Shown: positions 30,601 to 40,670, counted from the stretch's first letter. The stretch: DNA of 64,000 nt from Streptomyces sp. Tue 6430 (GCA_021568835.1 JAKGSH010000010.1:5456001-5520000); one strand, 5' to 3'. The notes: generated by a model from the sequence alone, not told the origin. Numbers and translations are program-made.

Positions 30601-31474
30601 CCAGCCGGGTGTGCGCGGAGACCCGCACGTTCACGTCGAAGACCTTGTTGTACGAGTAGCCGCGCCCCTCGGCGGTCTGCCGCCCGGCATAGCGCAGGGC
30701 CCGCAGCCCCGTGAAGCCGGCCCGCGCCTTCGCGGTGGGGGAGCCGCTCGGCCCGCGGTCGACGACGGTCTGCATGTCCGGCGGGACGGGGTCGCCGTCG
30801 CCGCCCGTCCCGAACCGCACGTCGGCGAGCTGGAGGATCCCGGCGCCGTGGTTCCTCGTCACCTCCAGCCGGAAGTGCCGGTAGGAGGCCGGGGCGCCGA
30901 GCGCGTACGTCTTCGTCTGCAACCGCCTGTCGAAGGACTCGCCGGAGCGGGTGTCGAGGGTCGTCCAGTCGCCGCCGTCCGCCGAACCCTTCAACGTCCA
31001 GTCCGCCGGGTCGCGTTCGGCGGCGTCGTTGGCGGACGTCAGCGCGTACGCGGTGACCGCCGTGGGTCCGGGCAGGTCGAACTCCACCCAGCCGGTGGCC
31101 TCGAAGGCCAGCCACTTGGTGCCGGCCTCGCCGTCGACGAGGTTCTCCTTCACCTCGCCGCCGGCCGTGTTCTCGGCGCTCGCCCGGACGTCGGTGACCC
31201 GGTCCGTCACGTCGCCGGGGAGTCCGCCGCCGTAGCCGCCGTCGACCCCCGACGCCCGTTTCCCGCCGCCCGGCGCGGACTCGACGGTGCTCCGCCAGTC
31301 GGGAGCCCGCTCACCGTCCTCGAAGGAGGAGGCGAACTCCCGGTCGGGCACCGGCACCCGGTCCGGCAGGGCGACCGCCGCCCCCGGCGCGCCCGCCGCC
31401 ATGACCAGGGCGGCCGTGCCCACGACCGCCCTTCTCCATCGGATCCACCTCGACCGAGCTCCGAAGCGCTGCAT
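27663..31474 (-). CDS. Secreted GH92 alpha-mannosidase with discoidin-like modules
   Basis: The protein has about 1270 residues. An N-terminal signal (RRAVVGTAALVMAAGAPG) is followed by an F5/8-type carbohydrate-binding module (residues about 75-190, WVEFDLPG...YRHFRLEV) and a further beta domain. The GH92 catalytic region follows, with HGFNFWTPVTNASGLGW, NNGFWDTYRTTWPAYSLL and the late signature GYHGDEDNGEQSAWYLFSAL. A second discoidin-like module ends the protein. GH92 enzymes remove alpha-mannose from glycans using Ca2+. A missing base near 28988 splits it. ATG at 31474 has GGAGG 10 bases upstream. A LacI-type palindrome lies just upstream, so sugar induction is likely. Confidence 0.88.
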
Positions 31475-31497
31475 CCGCGAGCACCCTCCCTGCGCCG

Positions 31498-31509
31498 GAC
31501 AACGTTGTC
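31498..31509. promoter_or_regulatory. LacI-type operator of the mannosidase gene
   Basis: GACAACGTTGTC is a perfect 12-base palindrome with the central CG typical of LacI-family sites. It lies between the predicted promoter (31530-31559) and the start codon, so a bound repressor would block transcription. Confidence 0.55.
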
Positions 31510-31529
31510 TTCTTCGATGCGCAGGAATC

Positions 31530-31559
31530 AGTAGGTGGCCAAGTGGCAAGTGATGTCAA
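31530..31559 (-). promoter_or_regulatory. Promoter of the mannosidase gene
   Basis: Minus-strand TTGACA (31554-31559) and CCTACT (31530-31535) are separated by 18 bases. The -35 box is a perfect match, the -10 box is weak. Confidence 0.4.
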
Positions 31560-31646
31560 GGACGTTGAGCACGCCATCCGAGTCCTCCGCGGTGGAGCCC
31601 TCCGCAGTGGCCCGGGCGGGCGCCGCGGGGCGCCGCGCCGCGGGCC

Positions 31647-31882
31647 GCCGCCGGTCGTGCGGGGTGCCGTGCCGCGGGTCGCCGCCGGTCGTGCGGGGTG
31701 CCGTGCCGCGGGTCGCCGCCGGTTGTGCGAGGCGTCCCGCCGGACCTCGCCGTGGACTGCCCGAGCCGTCCCTCCCGGGGCCGCCGTGGACTGCCCGAGC
31801 CGTCCTTCCCGGGCCGCCGTGGACTGCCCGAGCCGTCCTTCCCGGGGCCGCCGTGGACTGCCCGAGCCGTCCTTCCCAGGGC
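31647..31882. repeat. Two adjacent minisatellites with 34-bp period
   Basis: The first (31647 to about 31730) holds two and a half copies of one 34-base unit. The second (31748-31882) holds four copies of a different 33-34-base unit. Both lie in the 727-base gap 31475-32201 between the mannosidase and ngcE genes. The repeats can be read open in several frames but no start or codon pattern supports a gene. Confidence 0.8.
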
Positions 31883-32069
31883 CGCCGCAGGCCGCCCGGA
31901 CCTCCCGCCCCGCGTCCTTCGCGAATCGCCCGAACCTCCCGCCCCCGGTTCGCCGGAACTCCGCCGCGGGCTCGTGTCCGGCGATTTTCCGGCCGGGCGG
32001 TCCCGGTGGGATCATATTTCCGCCAGGTCTCAACTCGGAAAAGACCCATGGCCAACCTTGCATTCGATC

Positions 32070-32101
32070 TTGTCCGGTGGCGGGAAGTGGACTATACCTG
32101 T
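32070..32101 (+). promoter_or_regulatory. ngcE promoter overlapped by a DasR-like site
   Basis: TTGTCC (32070-32075) and TATACC (32093-32098) are 17 bases apart. AGTGGACTATACCTGT (32086-32101) covers the -10 box and matches the DasR-responsive element consensus, as I remember it (A[C/G]TGGTCTAGACCA[C/G]T), at 12 of 16 positions. DasR represses GlcNAc and chitin genes, which suits the genes downstream. Confidence 0.5.
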
Positions 32102-32201
32102 CGGCGATTCACCCGATCCGCACGACCCTGCTTGACCCGACCGCGGTGCCGGGAAGGATCCGGTTCACCGCCTGAGTCCTGGAGAAGGCGAGGACTTGAG
32201 C

Positions 32202-33739
32202 ATGGGATCCACTTCTGTGTCCGATTCGGCTGATTCGACTGGTGCGACTGGTGCGACTGGTGCGATGGGTTCGGTTGGTTCGACCGGGCCGACTGGTCCG
32301 ATCGGGAATCGCGGTGCGAAAGGTGTCGGGCGCCGCGATCTGATCAGGAGATCGGCCGCACTCGGACTGATCTCCGTCCCCACGGTGGGTTTCCTCTCCG
32401 CCTGCGCCAGCAGCGGGGGCGGCGGTGACGAGGACAAGGCCGCGGCCGGAAAGAAGACCGACAAGAACCCGCTCGGCGTGAACGACACCACCCGAATGGA
32501 ATTCGTCCTGTTCGACGGTGGTTTCGGCAAGGAGTACGCCGAGGACGCCGTGAAGATCTACGAACAGCGGTTCCCGAAGGCCGAGGTGAAGTTCTCGGCC
32601 ACCCAGAAGATCCAGTCCACCCTCCAGCCCCGGTTCAACCAGGGCACCCCGCCGGACCTCATCGACAACTCCGGCGCCGAGCAGATGGACATGGGCGTCC
32701 TGGTCGGCAAGGGCCAACTGGCCGACCTCACCGCGCTGCTGGACGCGCCGTCCTACGACGACCCGGCGAAGAAGGTCCGCGACACGCTGCGCCCCGGCAT
32801 CGTGGAGATGGGCCAGTTCGACGGCGAACCGGTCTGGATCATGTACTACGCCTACACCGTGTACGGCGTCTGGTACTCGCAGAAGGCCCTGGACTCGCTG
32901 GACGCCGCCTACCCCGAGACCTGGGACGAGATGCTCGCGGTCTGCGAGAAGGCCAGGAAGAAGGGCATGGCGGCCTGGACCTACGCGGGCAAGTACCCGT
33001 ACTACCTGCCCTTCTCGCTGTACCCGATGATCGGCAAGGTCGGCGGCCGCGAAGTCCTCGACGCCATCGACAACCTGGAGCCGAACGCCTGGAGACACCC
33101 GGCGGTCAAGGCCTGCTTCGACGCCTACTACGAGCTGTACAAGAAGGGTTACGTCCTCCAGGGCACGCCCGGCCTGGACCACATCCAGTCGCAGACCGCG
33201 TGGGCCCAGGGCAAAGCCCTGTTCCTCCCCAACGGCTCCTGGGTGGAGAACGAGTCGGCCAACGTCATCCCCGCCGACTTCGGCCTCGCCGTCTCCGCGC
33301 CGACCGGACTCGACGGCTCCGACAAGCTGCCGTTCGGCACCATCTGGGCCTCCGGCGGCGAGCCGTTCGTCGTCCCGGCCAAGGCGAAGAACCCGGCCGG
33401 CGGCATGGAGCAGCTGCGCATCATGCTCGGCGAGGCGTCCTCGAAGAACTTCACTTCCAAGGTCAAGTCGCTGACCGCGTACGACGGCGGCACCGACGGC
33501 ATCACCCTCACCCCGGCCTGAAGTCGGGTGTCGCCGCGCTGGAGAAGGCCGGCCGGAACGTGGTGAACCCGCGGCTCCAGGACTGGTACGTGCAATTGCA
33601 GAAGGAGAAGATCGGCGTCTCCGGCCTCGGCGAGATGATGGCCGGCCGGCTCACCCCGGCGGAGGCGATCAAGAAGATCCAGGGGTACGCCGACGAGGCG
33701 GCCAAGGATTCCTCGATCAAGCACTACAAGCACCAGTGA
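32202..33739 (+). CDS. ngcE: GlcNAc/chitobiose-type ABC transporter, substrate-binding lipoprotein
   Basis: This extracellular sugar-binding protein has about 512 residues. An unusual N-terminal stretch (residues about 10-35) of GAT/GSV/GPT triplets precedes GRRDLIRRSAALGL and a lipobox ending LSAC, after which the mature protein would be lipid-anchored. The main domain is of the family 1 solute-binding type (VWIMYYAYTVYGVWYSQ). It is followed by two permease genes with no ATPase gene, as in ngcEFG, which relies on the shared ATPase MsiK. One missing G near 33515 splits off the last 75 codons. TTG at 32196 is an alternative start. The symbol rests on synteny with S. coelicolor from memory and on the DasR-like site. 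Confidence 0.82.
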
Positions 33740-33767
33740 CCGGCGACATCACGACACCGGAGTGGCG

Positions 33768-34694
33768 ATGCAGCACGGCAAGTACCGGTTCATCGTGGGG
33801 TTCCTGGCGCTGCCCCTGGGACTGTACGCGCTTTTCGTGGTGTGGCCGTTCGTCCAGTCCATCTACTACTCGTTCACGGACTGGACCGGCCTGAGCCCCG
33901 AATTCGAGATGGTCGGCCTGGACAATTACCGCAGGATGCTGGACGACGACATCTTCTGGAAGTCCCTGCGGCACAGCCTGACGTTCGCGGTCGTGCTGCC
34001 GCTGGTGACGATCGGCCTGGCGCTTTTCCTCGCCTTCATGATCAATGTCGGCGGCCGCGGGAGAAGGGGCGGCCCGGTCGTCTCCGGTGTGCGCGGATCG
34101 GCCTTCTACAAGATCGTCTATTTCTTCCCGCAGGTGCTGTCGATCGCCATCGTGGCGCTGTTGTTCGCCTTCGCCTACAACCCCGACAGCGGCGCCCTCA
34201 ACTCGTTGCTGCGGGGGGTCGGCCTGGACGGCGTGCAGCCGTTGTGGCTGGGCGATCCGGATCTCGCGCTGTGGTGCGTGATGGCGGTGCTCGTCTGGTC
34301 GACGGTCGGCTTCTTCGTGGTGCTGTTCTCGGCGGGCATGGCGTCGATCCCCGTGGACCTGTACGAGGCCGCGCTGCTCGACGGAGCCGGCCGCGCCGCC
34401 ACGTTCTTCCGCGTCACCCTGCCGCTGCTGTGGGACACCGTGCGGTCCGGCTGGGTCTACCTGGGCATCCTCGCGCTCGGCGCGGAGTCGTTCGCGGTCG
34501 TCCAGATCATGACGACCGGGCCGGGCGGGCCCGACTACTCGACCACCGTCATGGTCCTGTACGTGTACCAGAAGGCGTTCCGCGACGGTCAGGCCGCCTA
34601 CGCCACCACCATCGGAGTCGCCCTGCTCGTCGTGACGCTGGCCTTCGCCGCGCTGGTGCTGCGGCTGGGCCGGCGCGAACGGCTGGAGTACTGA
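33768..34694 (+). CDS. ngcF: ABC sugar transporter permease 1
   Basis: This 308-residue membrane protein has six predicted segments and the EAA loop (YEAALLDGAGRAATFFRVTLP, residues about 200-220) that contacts the ATPase. The first segment is FIVGFLALPLGLYALFVVWP. GGAG lies 5 bases before the ATG; the GTG at 33762 overlaps that site and is less likely. It lies 28 bases after ngcE and 2 bases before the next permease. The three form an operon for uptake of amino sugars or short oligosaccharides. Confidence 0.87.
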   Translation: MQHGKYRFIVGFLALPLGLYALFVVWPFVQSIYYSFTDWTGLSPEFEMVGLDNYRRMLDDDIFWKSLRHSLTFAVVLPLVTIGLALFLAFMINVGGRGRRGGPVVSGVRGSAFYKIVYFFPQVLSIAIVALLFAFAYNPDSGALNSLLRGVGLDGVQPLWLGDPDLALWCVMAVLVWSTVGFFVVLFSAGMASIPVDLYEAALLDGAGRAATFFRVTLPLLWDTVRSGWVYLGILALGAESFAVVQIMTTGPGGPDYSTTVMVLYVYQKAFRDGQAAYATTIGVALLVVTLAFAALVLRLGRRERLEY

Positions 34695-34696
34695 TC

Positions 34697-35613
34697 ATGA
34701 GCATCGAGAAGACCGCGGAGCCCCCGGCGCCCGTCCCGTCACGAAGGCGGACGCCCCGCCGCCCGGCGCACCGCCCCGGGCGCGGAGGGAGGGGCAGGTC
34801 CTCAACGCCTTCTCGCACGGCATCCTCGTCCTGTGGGCGGTCATGGTCGTGCTGCCGCTGCTGTGGGCGGTGATGACCTCCTTCAAGGACGACGGCTCCA
34901 TCTTCGGCTCGCCCTGGTCGCTGCCCGACACGCTGCACTTCGACAACTGGTCGCGGGCCTGGACCGAGGCCGACATGGGCGACTACTTCCTCAACACCGT
35001 GCTGGTGGTGGGAGGTTCGCTCGTCGGCACCCTGGTGCTCGGCTCGATGGCGGCGTACGTCCTGGCCCGGTTCGACTTCCCCGGCAACCGGTTCGTCTAC
35101 TACCTGTTCGTCGGCGGCATGAGTTTCCCGATCATGCTCGCGCTGGTCCCGCTGTTCTACGTGGTGAACAACATGGGCCTGCTGAACACGATCCACGGCC
35201 TGATCCTGGTCTACATCGCCTACTCGCTGCCGTTCACGGTGTTCTTCCTGACGGCGTTCTTCCGCACGCTGCCCTCGTCGGTGGCGGAGGCGGCGTTCGT
35301 CGACGGCGCCTCGCACAGCCGGACGTTCTTCCAGATCATGCTGCCGATGGCCAGGCCCGGCCTGATCAGCGTGGGGATCTTCAACTTCCTGGGCCAGTGG
35401 AACCAGTACATGCTCCCCACGGTCCTCAACACCGATCCGGACAAGCGCGTCCTCACCCAGGGACTGGTCCAGCTGGCCGTCAGCCAGGGCTACAAGGGTG
35501 ACTGGTCGGGTCTCTTCGCGGGCCTGGTGATGGCGATGCTGCCGGTGCTCGCCGCGTACGTCGTCTTCCAGCGGCAGGTGGTGCAGGGGCTGACCGCGGG
35601 GGCGCTGAAGTAG
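34697..35613 (+). CDS. ngcG: ABC sugar transporter permease 2
   Basis: The MalG-type permease has about 305 residues. A Pro/Ala-rich cytoplasmic N-terminus (residues 1-35) precedes the first segment (GILVLWAVMVVLPLLWAVM). The EAA loop reads AEAAFVDGASHSRTFFQIMLP. A missing base near 34738 (after PPAPVP) separates the first 14 codons from the rest. It is the last gene of the operon. The 215-base gap to the ROK regulator contains that gene's promoter. Confidence 0.85.
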
Positions 35614-35828
35614 TCCTTCCCCTTGATCACTTGGACGCCGCGGTAGCACTGCGCAGCCGCCCGTACGCGCGCCGTTCCCGAGTCGGGGGACGGCGCCGTT
35701 CAGTGTGTGCATGAATGCGATTAGTGTTCAACCTCTTGACGGGAGGCGACCCGAACAGCTCAGCTTAGAGTTCACTAGTTGGACATAGCGGGGCCTCGTC
35801 GATGCGGTCCCGCGCGCAGGAGGTCGTC

Positions 35829-37027
35829 GTGGAGACTCCGGGGTCGCAGTCGTCGCTGCACCGAGCCAACCTGGAGCGGGTGGTGCGTGCCGTGCGCCTG
35901 GCCGGGTCCCTCACGCAGGCGGAGATCGCCCGGACGACGGGCCTGTCCGCGGCGACCGTGTCCAACATCGTGCGTGAGCTGAAGGACCGCGGGACCGTCG
36001 AGGTCACGCCCACCTCGGCGGGCGGCCGCAGGGCCCGCAGCGTCAGTCTGAGCGGGGACGCCGGCATCGTCATCGGCGTGGATTTCGGGCACACCCACCT
36101 ACGGGTCGCCGTGGGCAACCTCGCCCACCAGGTGCTGGCCGAGGAGTCCGAACCGCTGGATGTGGACGCCTCCTCGGCGCAGGGCTTCGACCGGGCGGAA
36201 CAGCTGGTCAACCGCCTGATCGAGGCCACCGGGGTGAGCCGTTCGAAGATCGCCGGAGTGGGCCTCGGGGTTCCCGGGCCGATCGACGTGGAGTCCGGCT
36301 CGCTCGGCTCGTCCGCGATCCTGCCCGGCTGGATCGGCACCAAGCCCGCCGAGGAGCTGCGGGGGCGGCTCGGCGTGGCCGTGCACGTGGACAACGACGC
36401 CAATCTCGGCGCCCTCGGCGAACTGGTCTGGGGCAGCGGCAGAGGCGTTCGTGATCTTGCTTACATCAAGGTCGCGAGCGGTGTCGGAGCCGGTCTGGTG
36501 ATCGACGGGAAGATCTACCGGGGTCCCGGCGGCACCGCGGGAGAAATCGGGCATATTACACTCGACGAATCCGGCCCCGTCTGCCGCTGCGGAAACCGGG
36601 GCTGCCTGGAGACCTTCACGGCCGCGCGCTACGTGCTGCCGCTCCTGCAGTCCAGCCACGGCACGGACCTGACCATGGAGAAAGTCGTGCGGCTGGCCAG
36701 GGACGGAGACCCGGGCTGCCGTCGGGTGATCGCCGACGTCGGCCGACACATCGGCAGTGGAGTCGCCAATCTCTGCAACCTGCTGAACCCGAGCCGGGTG
36801 GTCCTGGGCGGTGATCTCGCCGAGGCCGGAGAGCTGGTGCTCGGGCCCATCAGGGAGTCCGTCGGCCGCTACGCGATCCCCAGTGCGGCACGGCAACTGA
36901 CCGTTCTCCCGGGGGCACTCGGGGCCGTGCGGAGGTGCTCGGAGCGCTCGCTCTCGCACTCGGCGAGATGGGTGATTCGACCCTTTTGGACGGCACGCTC
37001 TCGGCCAACACCCCTGTCTTCACTTAG
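35829..37027 (+). CDS. rok7B7: ROK-family regulator, Rok7B7 type
   Basis: This 399-residue protein starts with a winged helix-turn-helix (LTQAEIARTTGLSAATVSNIV, residues about 30-50) followed by a sugar-kinase-like ROK fold. It keeps the ATP/sugar motif GVDFGHTHLRVAVG, GVGLGVPGPID, and the zinc motif CRCGNRGCLE. GTG at 35829 has AGGAGG 6 bases upstream and gives the METPGSQ-like start. The last 33 codons are out of frame because of a missing base near 36925; restored, the protein ends at 37027. It lies between ngcEFG and xylFGH. In S. coelicolor this regulator is reported to affect xylose uptake, carbon repression and antibiotic production. Confidence 0.88.
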
Positions 37028-37061
37028 AGAACGAATGACGCCGTTGCCATCTCGTTAAGTA

Positions 37062-37074
37062 TTTACTTCTTGAC
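37062..37074 (+). promoter_or_regulatory. ROK-type binding motif before xylF
   Basis: TTTACTTCTTGAC fits the degenerate consensus TTKAMKHSTTSAV that I remember for RokB of S. coelicolor. A similar CTTGACG core lies before rok7B7 (35735-35741). It may be a regulator site or simply contain the -35 box. Confidence 0.35.
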
Positions 37075-37149
37075 GTCGCACGCGTGGCCGAGTTGACTTC
37101 CAGCCACCTCGGCCGCAGCGTTGCGGCCCTGTCAGGGAGGCACACCCCA

Positions 37150-38241
37150 ATGAACGCAACGATGCGTAGAGTCGTGATCGGCGCCACCGCCGTCTCCATG
37201 GCCCTGTCGATTGCCGCATGCGGCAAGGCGGGCGACGACGACTCCGGCAGCAGCAGCTCCGACAGCAAGTCCATCGGCCTGCTGCTCCCCGACAGCGTCA
37301 CGGCGCGCTACGAGAAGTTCGACAAGCCGCTCTTCGAGGCCAAGGTCAAGGAGCTCTGCTCCGACTGCGACGTGCAGTACGCGAACGCCGCCGCCGACCC
37401 GGCCAAGCAGGCCCAGCAGATGAGCAGCATGGTCACCAAGGGCGTCAAGGTGATCGTCGTCTCCGCGCAGGACTCGGCCGCCATCAAGTCCTCCATCAAG
37501 TCCGCCGTGGACAAGGGTGTCAAGGTCGTCGCCTACGACCGCCTCGCGCAGGGCCCGGTCTCGGCGTACGTCTCCTTCGACAACGTCAAGGTCGGCGAGC
37601 TCCAGGGCCAGGCCCTCCTCGCCGCGCTCGGCTCGAAGGCCACCCCCACGGCGAACGTCGTCATGATCAACGGTGACGACGCCGACCCGAACGCCGGCCA
37701 GTTCAAGGAAGGCGCCCACAAGGCCCTCGACGGCAAGGTCAAGATCGCCTACGAGCAGTCCGGCCTGTGGAAGGACACCGTCGCCGCGCAGAAGATGTCC
37801 GCCGCGATCACGCAGCTCGGCGCGAAGAAGATCGCGGGCGTCTACGCCGCCAACGACGGCATGGCCGGTGGCATCGCCAACACCCTCAAGGGTGCGAAGA
37901 TCAGCGGCATCCCGCTGACCGGCCAGGACGCGGAGCTCGCGGGCATCCAGCGCATCATCGCCGGCACCCAGTCCTCCACCGTCTACAAGGCCTTCAAGCC
38001 CGAGGCCGACGCCGCCGCCCAGCTCGCGGTCAACCTGCTCGAGGGCAAGGACATCAAGTCCCTCGCCACCACCGAGCTGACCAGCGGCTCCGGCGACAAG
38101 GTGCCCTCGCAGCTGCTGACCCCGGTGTCGGTCACCAAGACCAACATCAAGGACACGGTGATCGCGGACAAGCTGTACACGGTCGAGGAGATCTGCACCG
38201 CCGAGTTCGCCGCCGCCTGCAAGGCCGCCGGCCTCCAGTAG
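37150..38241 (+). CDS. xylF: Xylose-type ABC transporter, substrate-binding lipoprotein
   Basis: This 363-residue protein has a lipoprotein signal (VVIGATAVSMALSIAAC, Cys at about residue 21) and a Ser/Asp linker. It then has a type I periplasmic-binding fold (SIGLLLPDSVTARYEKFDKPLF, VSAQDSAAIKSSIKSAVDKGVKVVAYDR, GVYAANDGMAGG). It binds a pentose, most likely xylose, outside the membrane. GGGAGG lies 10 bases before the ATG. A GC-rich hairpin region of 284 bases follows before the ATPase gene, which often lowers expression of the downstream genes relative to the binding protein. Confidence 0.9.
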   Translation: MNATMRRVVIGATAVSMALSIAACGKAGDDDSGSSSSDSKSIGLLLPDSVTARYEKFDKPLFEAKVKELCSDCDVQYANAAADPAKQAQQMSSMVTKGVKVIVVSAQDSAAIKSSIKSAVDKGVKVVAYDRLAQGPVSAYVSFDNVKVGELQGQALLAALGSKATPTANVVMINGDDADPNAGQFKEGAHKALDGKVKIAYEQSGLWKDTVAAQKMSAAITQLGAKKIAGVYAANDGMAGGIANTLKGAKISGIPLTGQDAELAGIQRIIAGTQSSTVYKAFKPEADAAAQLAVNLLEGKDIKSLATTELTSGSGDKVPSQLLTPVSVTKTNIKDTVIADKLYTVEEICTAEFAAACKAAGLQ

Positions 38242-38525
38242 CGGTCCCGCGCCCCGCGCGCATCCGGCTCGGGTCCCCCGCGGGGCCCGGGCCACCGGCC
38301 GCACAGCGGCCCCGTGAGACCCCGCCGACGCCCGCCCCACCTTCACACCCCGCTGCCGGGGCGGGCGTCGGACGGAACCGTTGCCAAGTGCGGCGGACTC
38401 GCGCATGTTCATCTTGTAAACCTCGTGCGTCAGCGCCCCGCAGCCGTCGGCGCTGAGCACACCCTTCCGCGCCTGTCCCACAGCGCGGCATCCCCGCCGG
38501 TCAGGCGGCGAAGGAGATGGTTCAC

Positions 38526-39308
38526 GTGTCCGCTACGCCCGTGCTGGCGTTGCGCGGAGTCTCCAAGCGATTCGGTGCGGTGCAGGCACTCACCGACGTC
38601 GAGCTGGAGGTCCACGCCGGAGAAGTGGTCGCCCTGGTGGGCGACAACGGCGCCGGAAAGTCCACCCTGGTCAAGACGATCGCGGGTGTCCACCCCATCG
38701 ACGAGGGCGTCATCGAGTGGGAGGGCAAGCCGGTCAGCATCAACAAGCCGCACGACGCCCAGGGCCTCGGTGTCGCGACGGTCTACCAGGACCTCGCCCT
38801 CTGCGACAACCTCGACGTCGTCGGCAACCTCTACCTCGGCCGCGAACTGCTGCGCCGCGGCGCCATCGACGAGGTGGCGATGGAGAAGAACGCCCGAGAG
38901 CTGCTGTCCACGCTCTCCATCCGCATCCCGAGCGTGCGCATCCCGATCGCGAGCCTCTCCGGCGGTCAGCGCCAGGTCGTCGCCATCGCCCGCGCGCTCA
39001 TCGGCGACCCCAAGGTCGTCATCCTCGACGAGCCCACCGCCGCCCTCGGCGTCGAGCAGACCGCGCAGGTCCTCGACCTGGTCGAGCGGCTGCGCGAGCG
39101 CGACCTCGGTGTCATCCTCATCAGCCACAACATGGCCGACGTCAAGGCGGTCGCCGACACCGTCGCCGTCCTGCGCCTGGGCAAGAACAACGGCTCCTTC
39201 CCCGTGAAGGACACCAGCCACGAAGAGATCATCGCCGCGATCACGGGTGCCACGGACAACGCCGTGACCCGTCGTGCGGGGCGTCGCACCGCGGAGGCGG
39301 CCAAGTGA
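38526..39308 (+). CDS. xylG: Xylose-type ABC transporter, ATPase
   Basis: This ATPase has about 260 residues and a single nucleotide-binding domain: Walker A GDNGAGKST at about residue 42, Q-loop in TVYQDLALC, signature LSGGQRQ at about 145 and Walker B VVILDEPT. Sugar importers of this class in E. coli have two fused domains; this one must dimerise. GTG at 38526 is preferred because GAAGGAGA lies about 7 bases upstream, while the ATG at 38517 overlaps that site. The stop overlaps the permease start as GTGA. Confidence 0.92.
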   Translation: MSATPVLALRGVSKRFGAVQALTDVELEVHAGEVVALVGDNGAGKSTLVKTIAGVHPIDEGVIEWEGKPVSINKPHDAQGLGVATVYQDLALCDNLDVVGNLYLGRELLRRGAIDEVAMEKNARELLSTLSIRIPSVRIPIASLSGGQRQVVAIARALIGDPKVVILDEPTAALGVEQTAQVLDLVERLRERDLGVILISHNMADVKAVADTVAVLRLGKNNGSFPVKDTSHEEIIAAITGATDNAVTRRAGRRTAEAAK

Positions 39309-40651
39309 GCGACACGTCCAAGACCGTGAAGAGCGACAGCACCAAGGTCGAGAAGACCGAGGGCGTGGTGGAGGAGCAGACCACGGTCGCCCCCGCCGAC
39401 GACCCCACGGCGGCCCCGGTCACCGTCGTCGACCCGCGCCTGCTGGTCCGCGAGGAGGGCCTCAAGGGCTACGTCACCGAGTTCAAGCGCAAGGTCAAGG
39501 GCGGCGAGCTGGGCTCGCTGCCGGTGGTCGTCGGCCTGATCGTCATCTGGACGATCTTCCAGCTGAACAACGACCGCTTCCTGAGCGCCGAGAACCTCTC
39601 GAACATCAGCTACTACATGTCGGCGACCGGCATGCTGGCCATCGGCCTGGTGTTCGTGCTGCTGCTCGGTGAGATCGACCTGTCGGTCGGTTCCGTCAGC
39701 GGCCTGGCGTCCGCACTGTTCGCCGTGTTCGTGGTGGACCACTCCATGAACCCGTGGCTGTCGCTCGCCCTGACGATCCTCACGGGCATCGCCATCGGCG
39801 CCCTGCACGGCTGGTTCTTCGCCAAGATCGGCGTACCCGCCTTCGTGGTGACCCTGGCCGGCCTCCTGGCCTGGAACGGTCTGATGCTGTGGCTGCTGGG
39901 CTCCAACGGCACCATCAACCTCCCGTCCGACTCCGGTCCCATCCACCTGTTCGGCCAGAACTCCTTCTTCATGGACCAGGCCATCATCGGGGCCTACCTG
40001 CTGGCCGGACTCGCCGTCGTGCTCTCCCTGATCGGCAACTTCGGCGAGCAGCGCCGCCGCCGGGCGGCGGGCGTGCCGTTCCGCGCGACCGGCGAGATCC
40101 TGCTGCGCGTGGGCCTGCTCGCGCTGGCGGCGTTCGTGTCCGCGGCCGTGCTGAACAACGCGTCCGGTGTCTCCAACGCGCTGGTGCTCTTCCTGACGGC
40201 GCTGGTGATCGTGGACTTCGTGCTCCGTCGTACGACGTACGGCCGCAAGGTGTTCGCGGTCGGCGGCGGCATCGAGGCCGCCCGCCGCGCCGGTATCAAC
40301 GTTCCGATGGTCCGGATCACCGTGTTCGCCATCGCCGGTGGCTTCGCCGCGCTCGGCGGCATGTTCTTCGCCGGCCAGACCGCGGGCGCCTCGCTGAGCG
40401 CCGGTGCCGGTGACACCCTGATGCTCGCCATCGCGGCGGCCGTCATCGGCGGCACCAGCCTCTTCGGCGGCCGCGGCACCGTCTGGTCCGCCCTCCTGGG
40501 CATGCTGGTCATCCAGTCCATCCGGACCGGTCTCGACCTGCTGAACATGAACACCTCGATCCAGTACATGATCACCGGTGGCGTCCTGCTCGGCGCGGTC
40601 GTCATCGACTCCGTCTCCCGCAGGAGCCAGAAGGCCGCCGGCCGCGGCTGA
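39305..40651 (+). CDS. xylH: Xylose-type ABC transporter, permease
   Basis: This 448-residue permease of the ribose/xylose class (BPD_transp_2) has an acidic cytoplasmic N-terminus of about 70 residues and then about ten membrane segments. Conserved blocks are LLLGEIDLSVGSVSGL, GIEAARRAGINVP and GTSLFGGRGTVWSALLG. GTG at 39305 overlaps the ATPase stop, so the two are translated together. A strong hairpin follows the gene. Confidence 0.92.
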   Translation: MSDTSKTVKSDSTKVEKTEGVVEEQTTVAPADDPTAAPVTVVDPRLLVREEGLKGYVTEFKRKVKGGELGSLPVVVGLIVIWTIFQLNNDRFLSAENLSNISYYMSATGMLAIGLVFVLLLGEIDLSVGSVSGLASALFAVFVVDHSMNPWLSLALTILTGIAIGALHGWFFAKIGVPAFVVTLAGLLAWNGLMLWLLGSNGTINLPSDSGPIHLFGQNSFFMDQAIIGAYLLAGLAVVLSLIGNFGEQRRRRAAGVPFRATGEILLRVGLLALAAFVSAAVLNNASGVSNALVLFLTALVIVDFVLRRTTYGRKVFAVGGGIEAARRAGINVPMVRITVFAIAGGFAALGGMFFAGQTAGASLSAGAGDTLMLAIAAAVIGGTSLFGGRGTVWSALLGMLVIQSIRTGLDLLNMNTSIQYMITGGVLLGAVVIDSVSRRSQKAAGRG

Positions 40652-40670
40652 TCACGGCTGCGCCCCACCG

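Noticed and set aside
31647..31882. Possible CRISPR array
   Set aside because: Units of about 34 bases abut one another with no unique spacers, and there are no cas genes; it is a simple tandem repeat.
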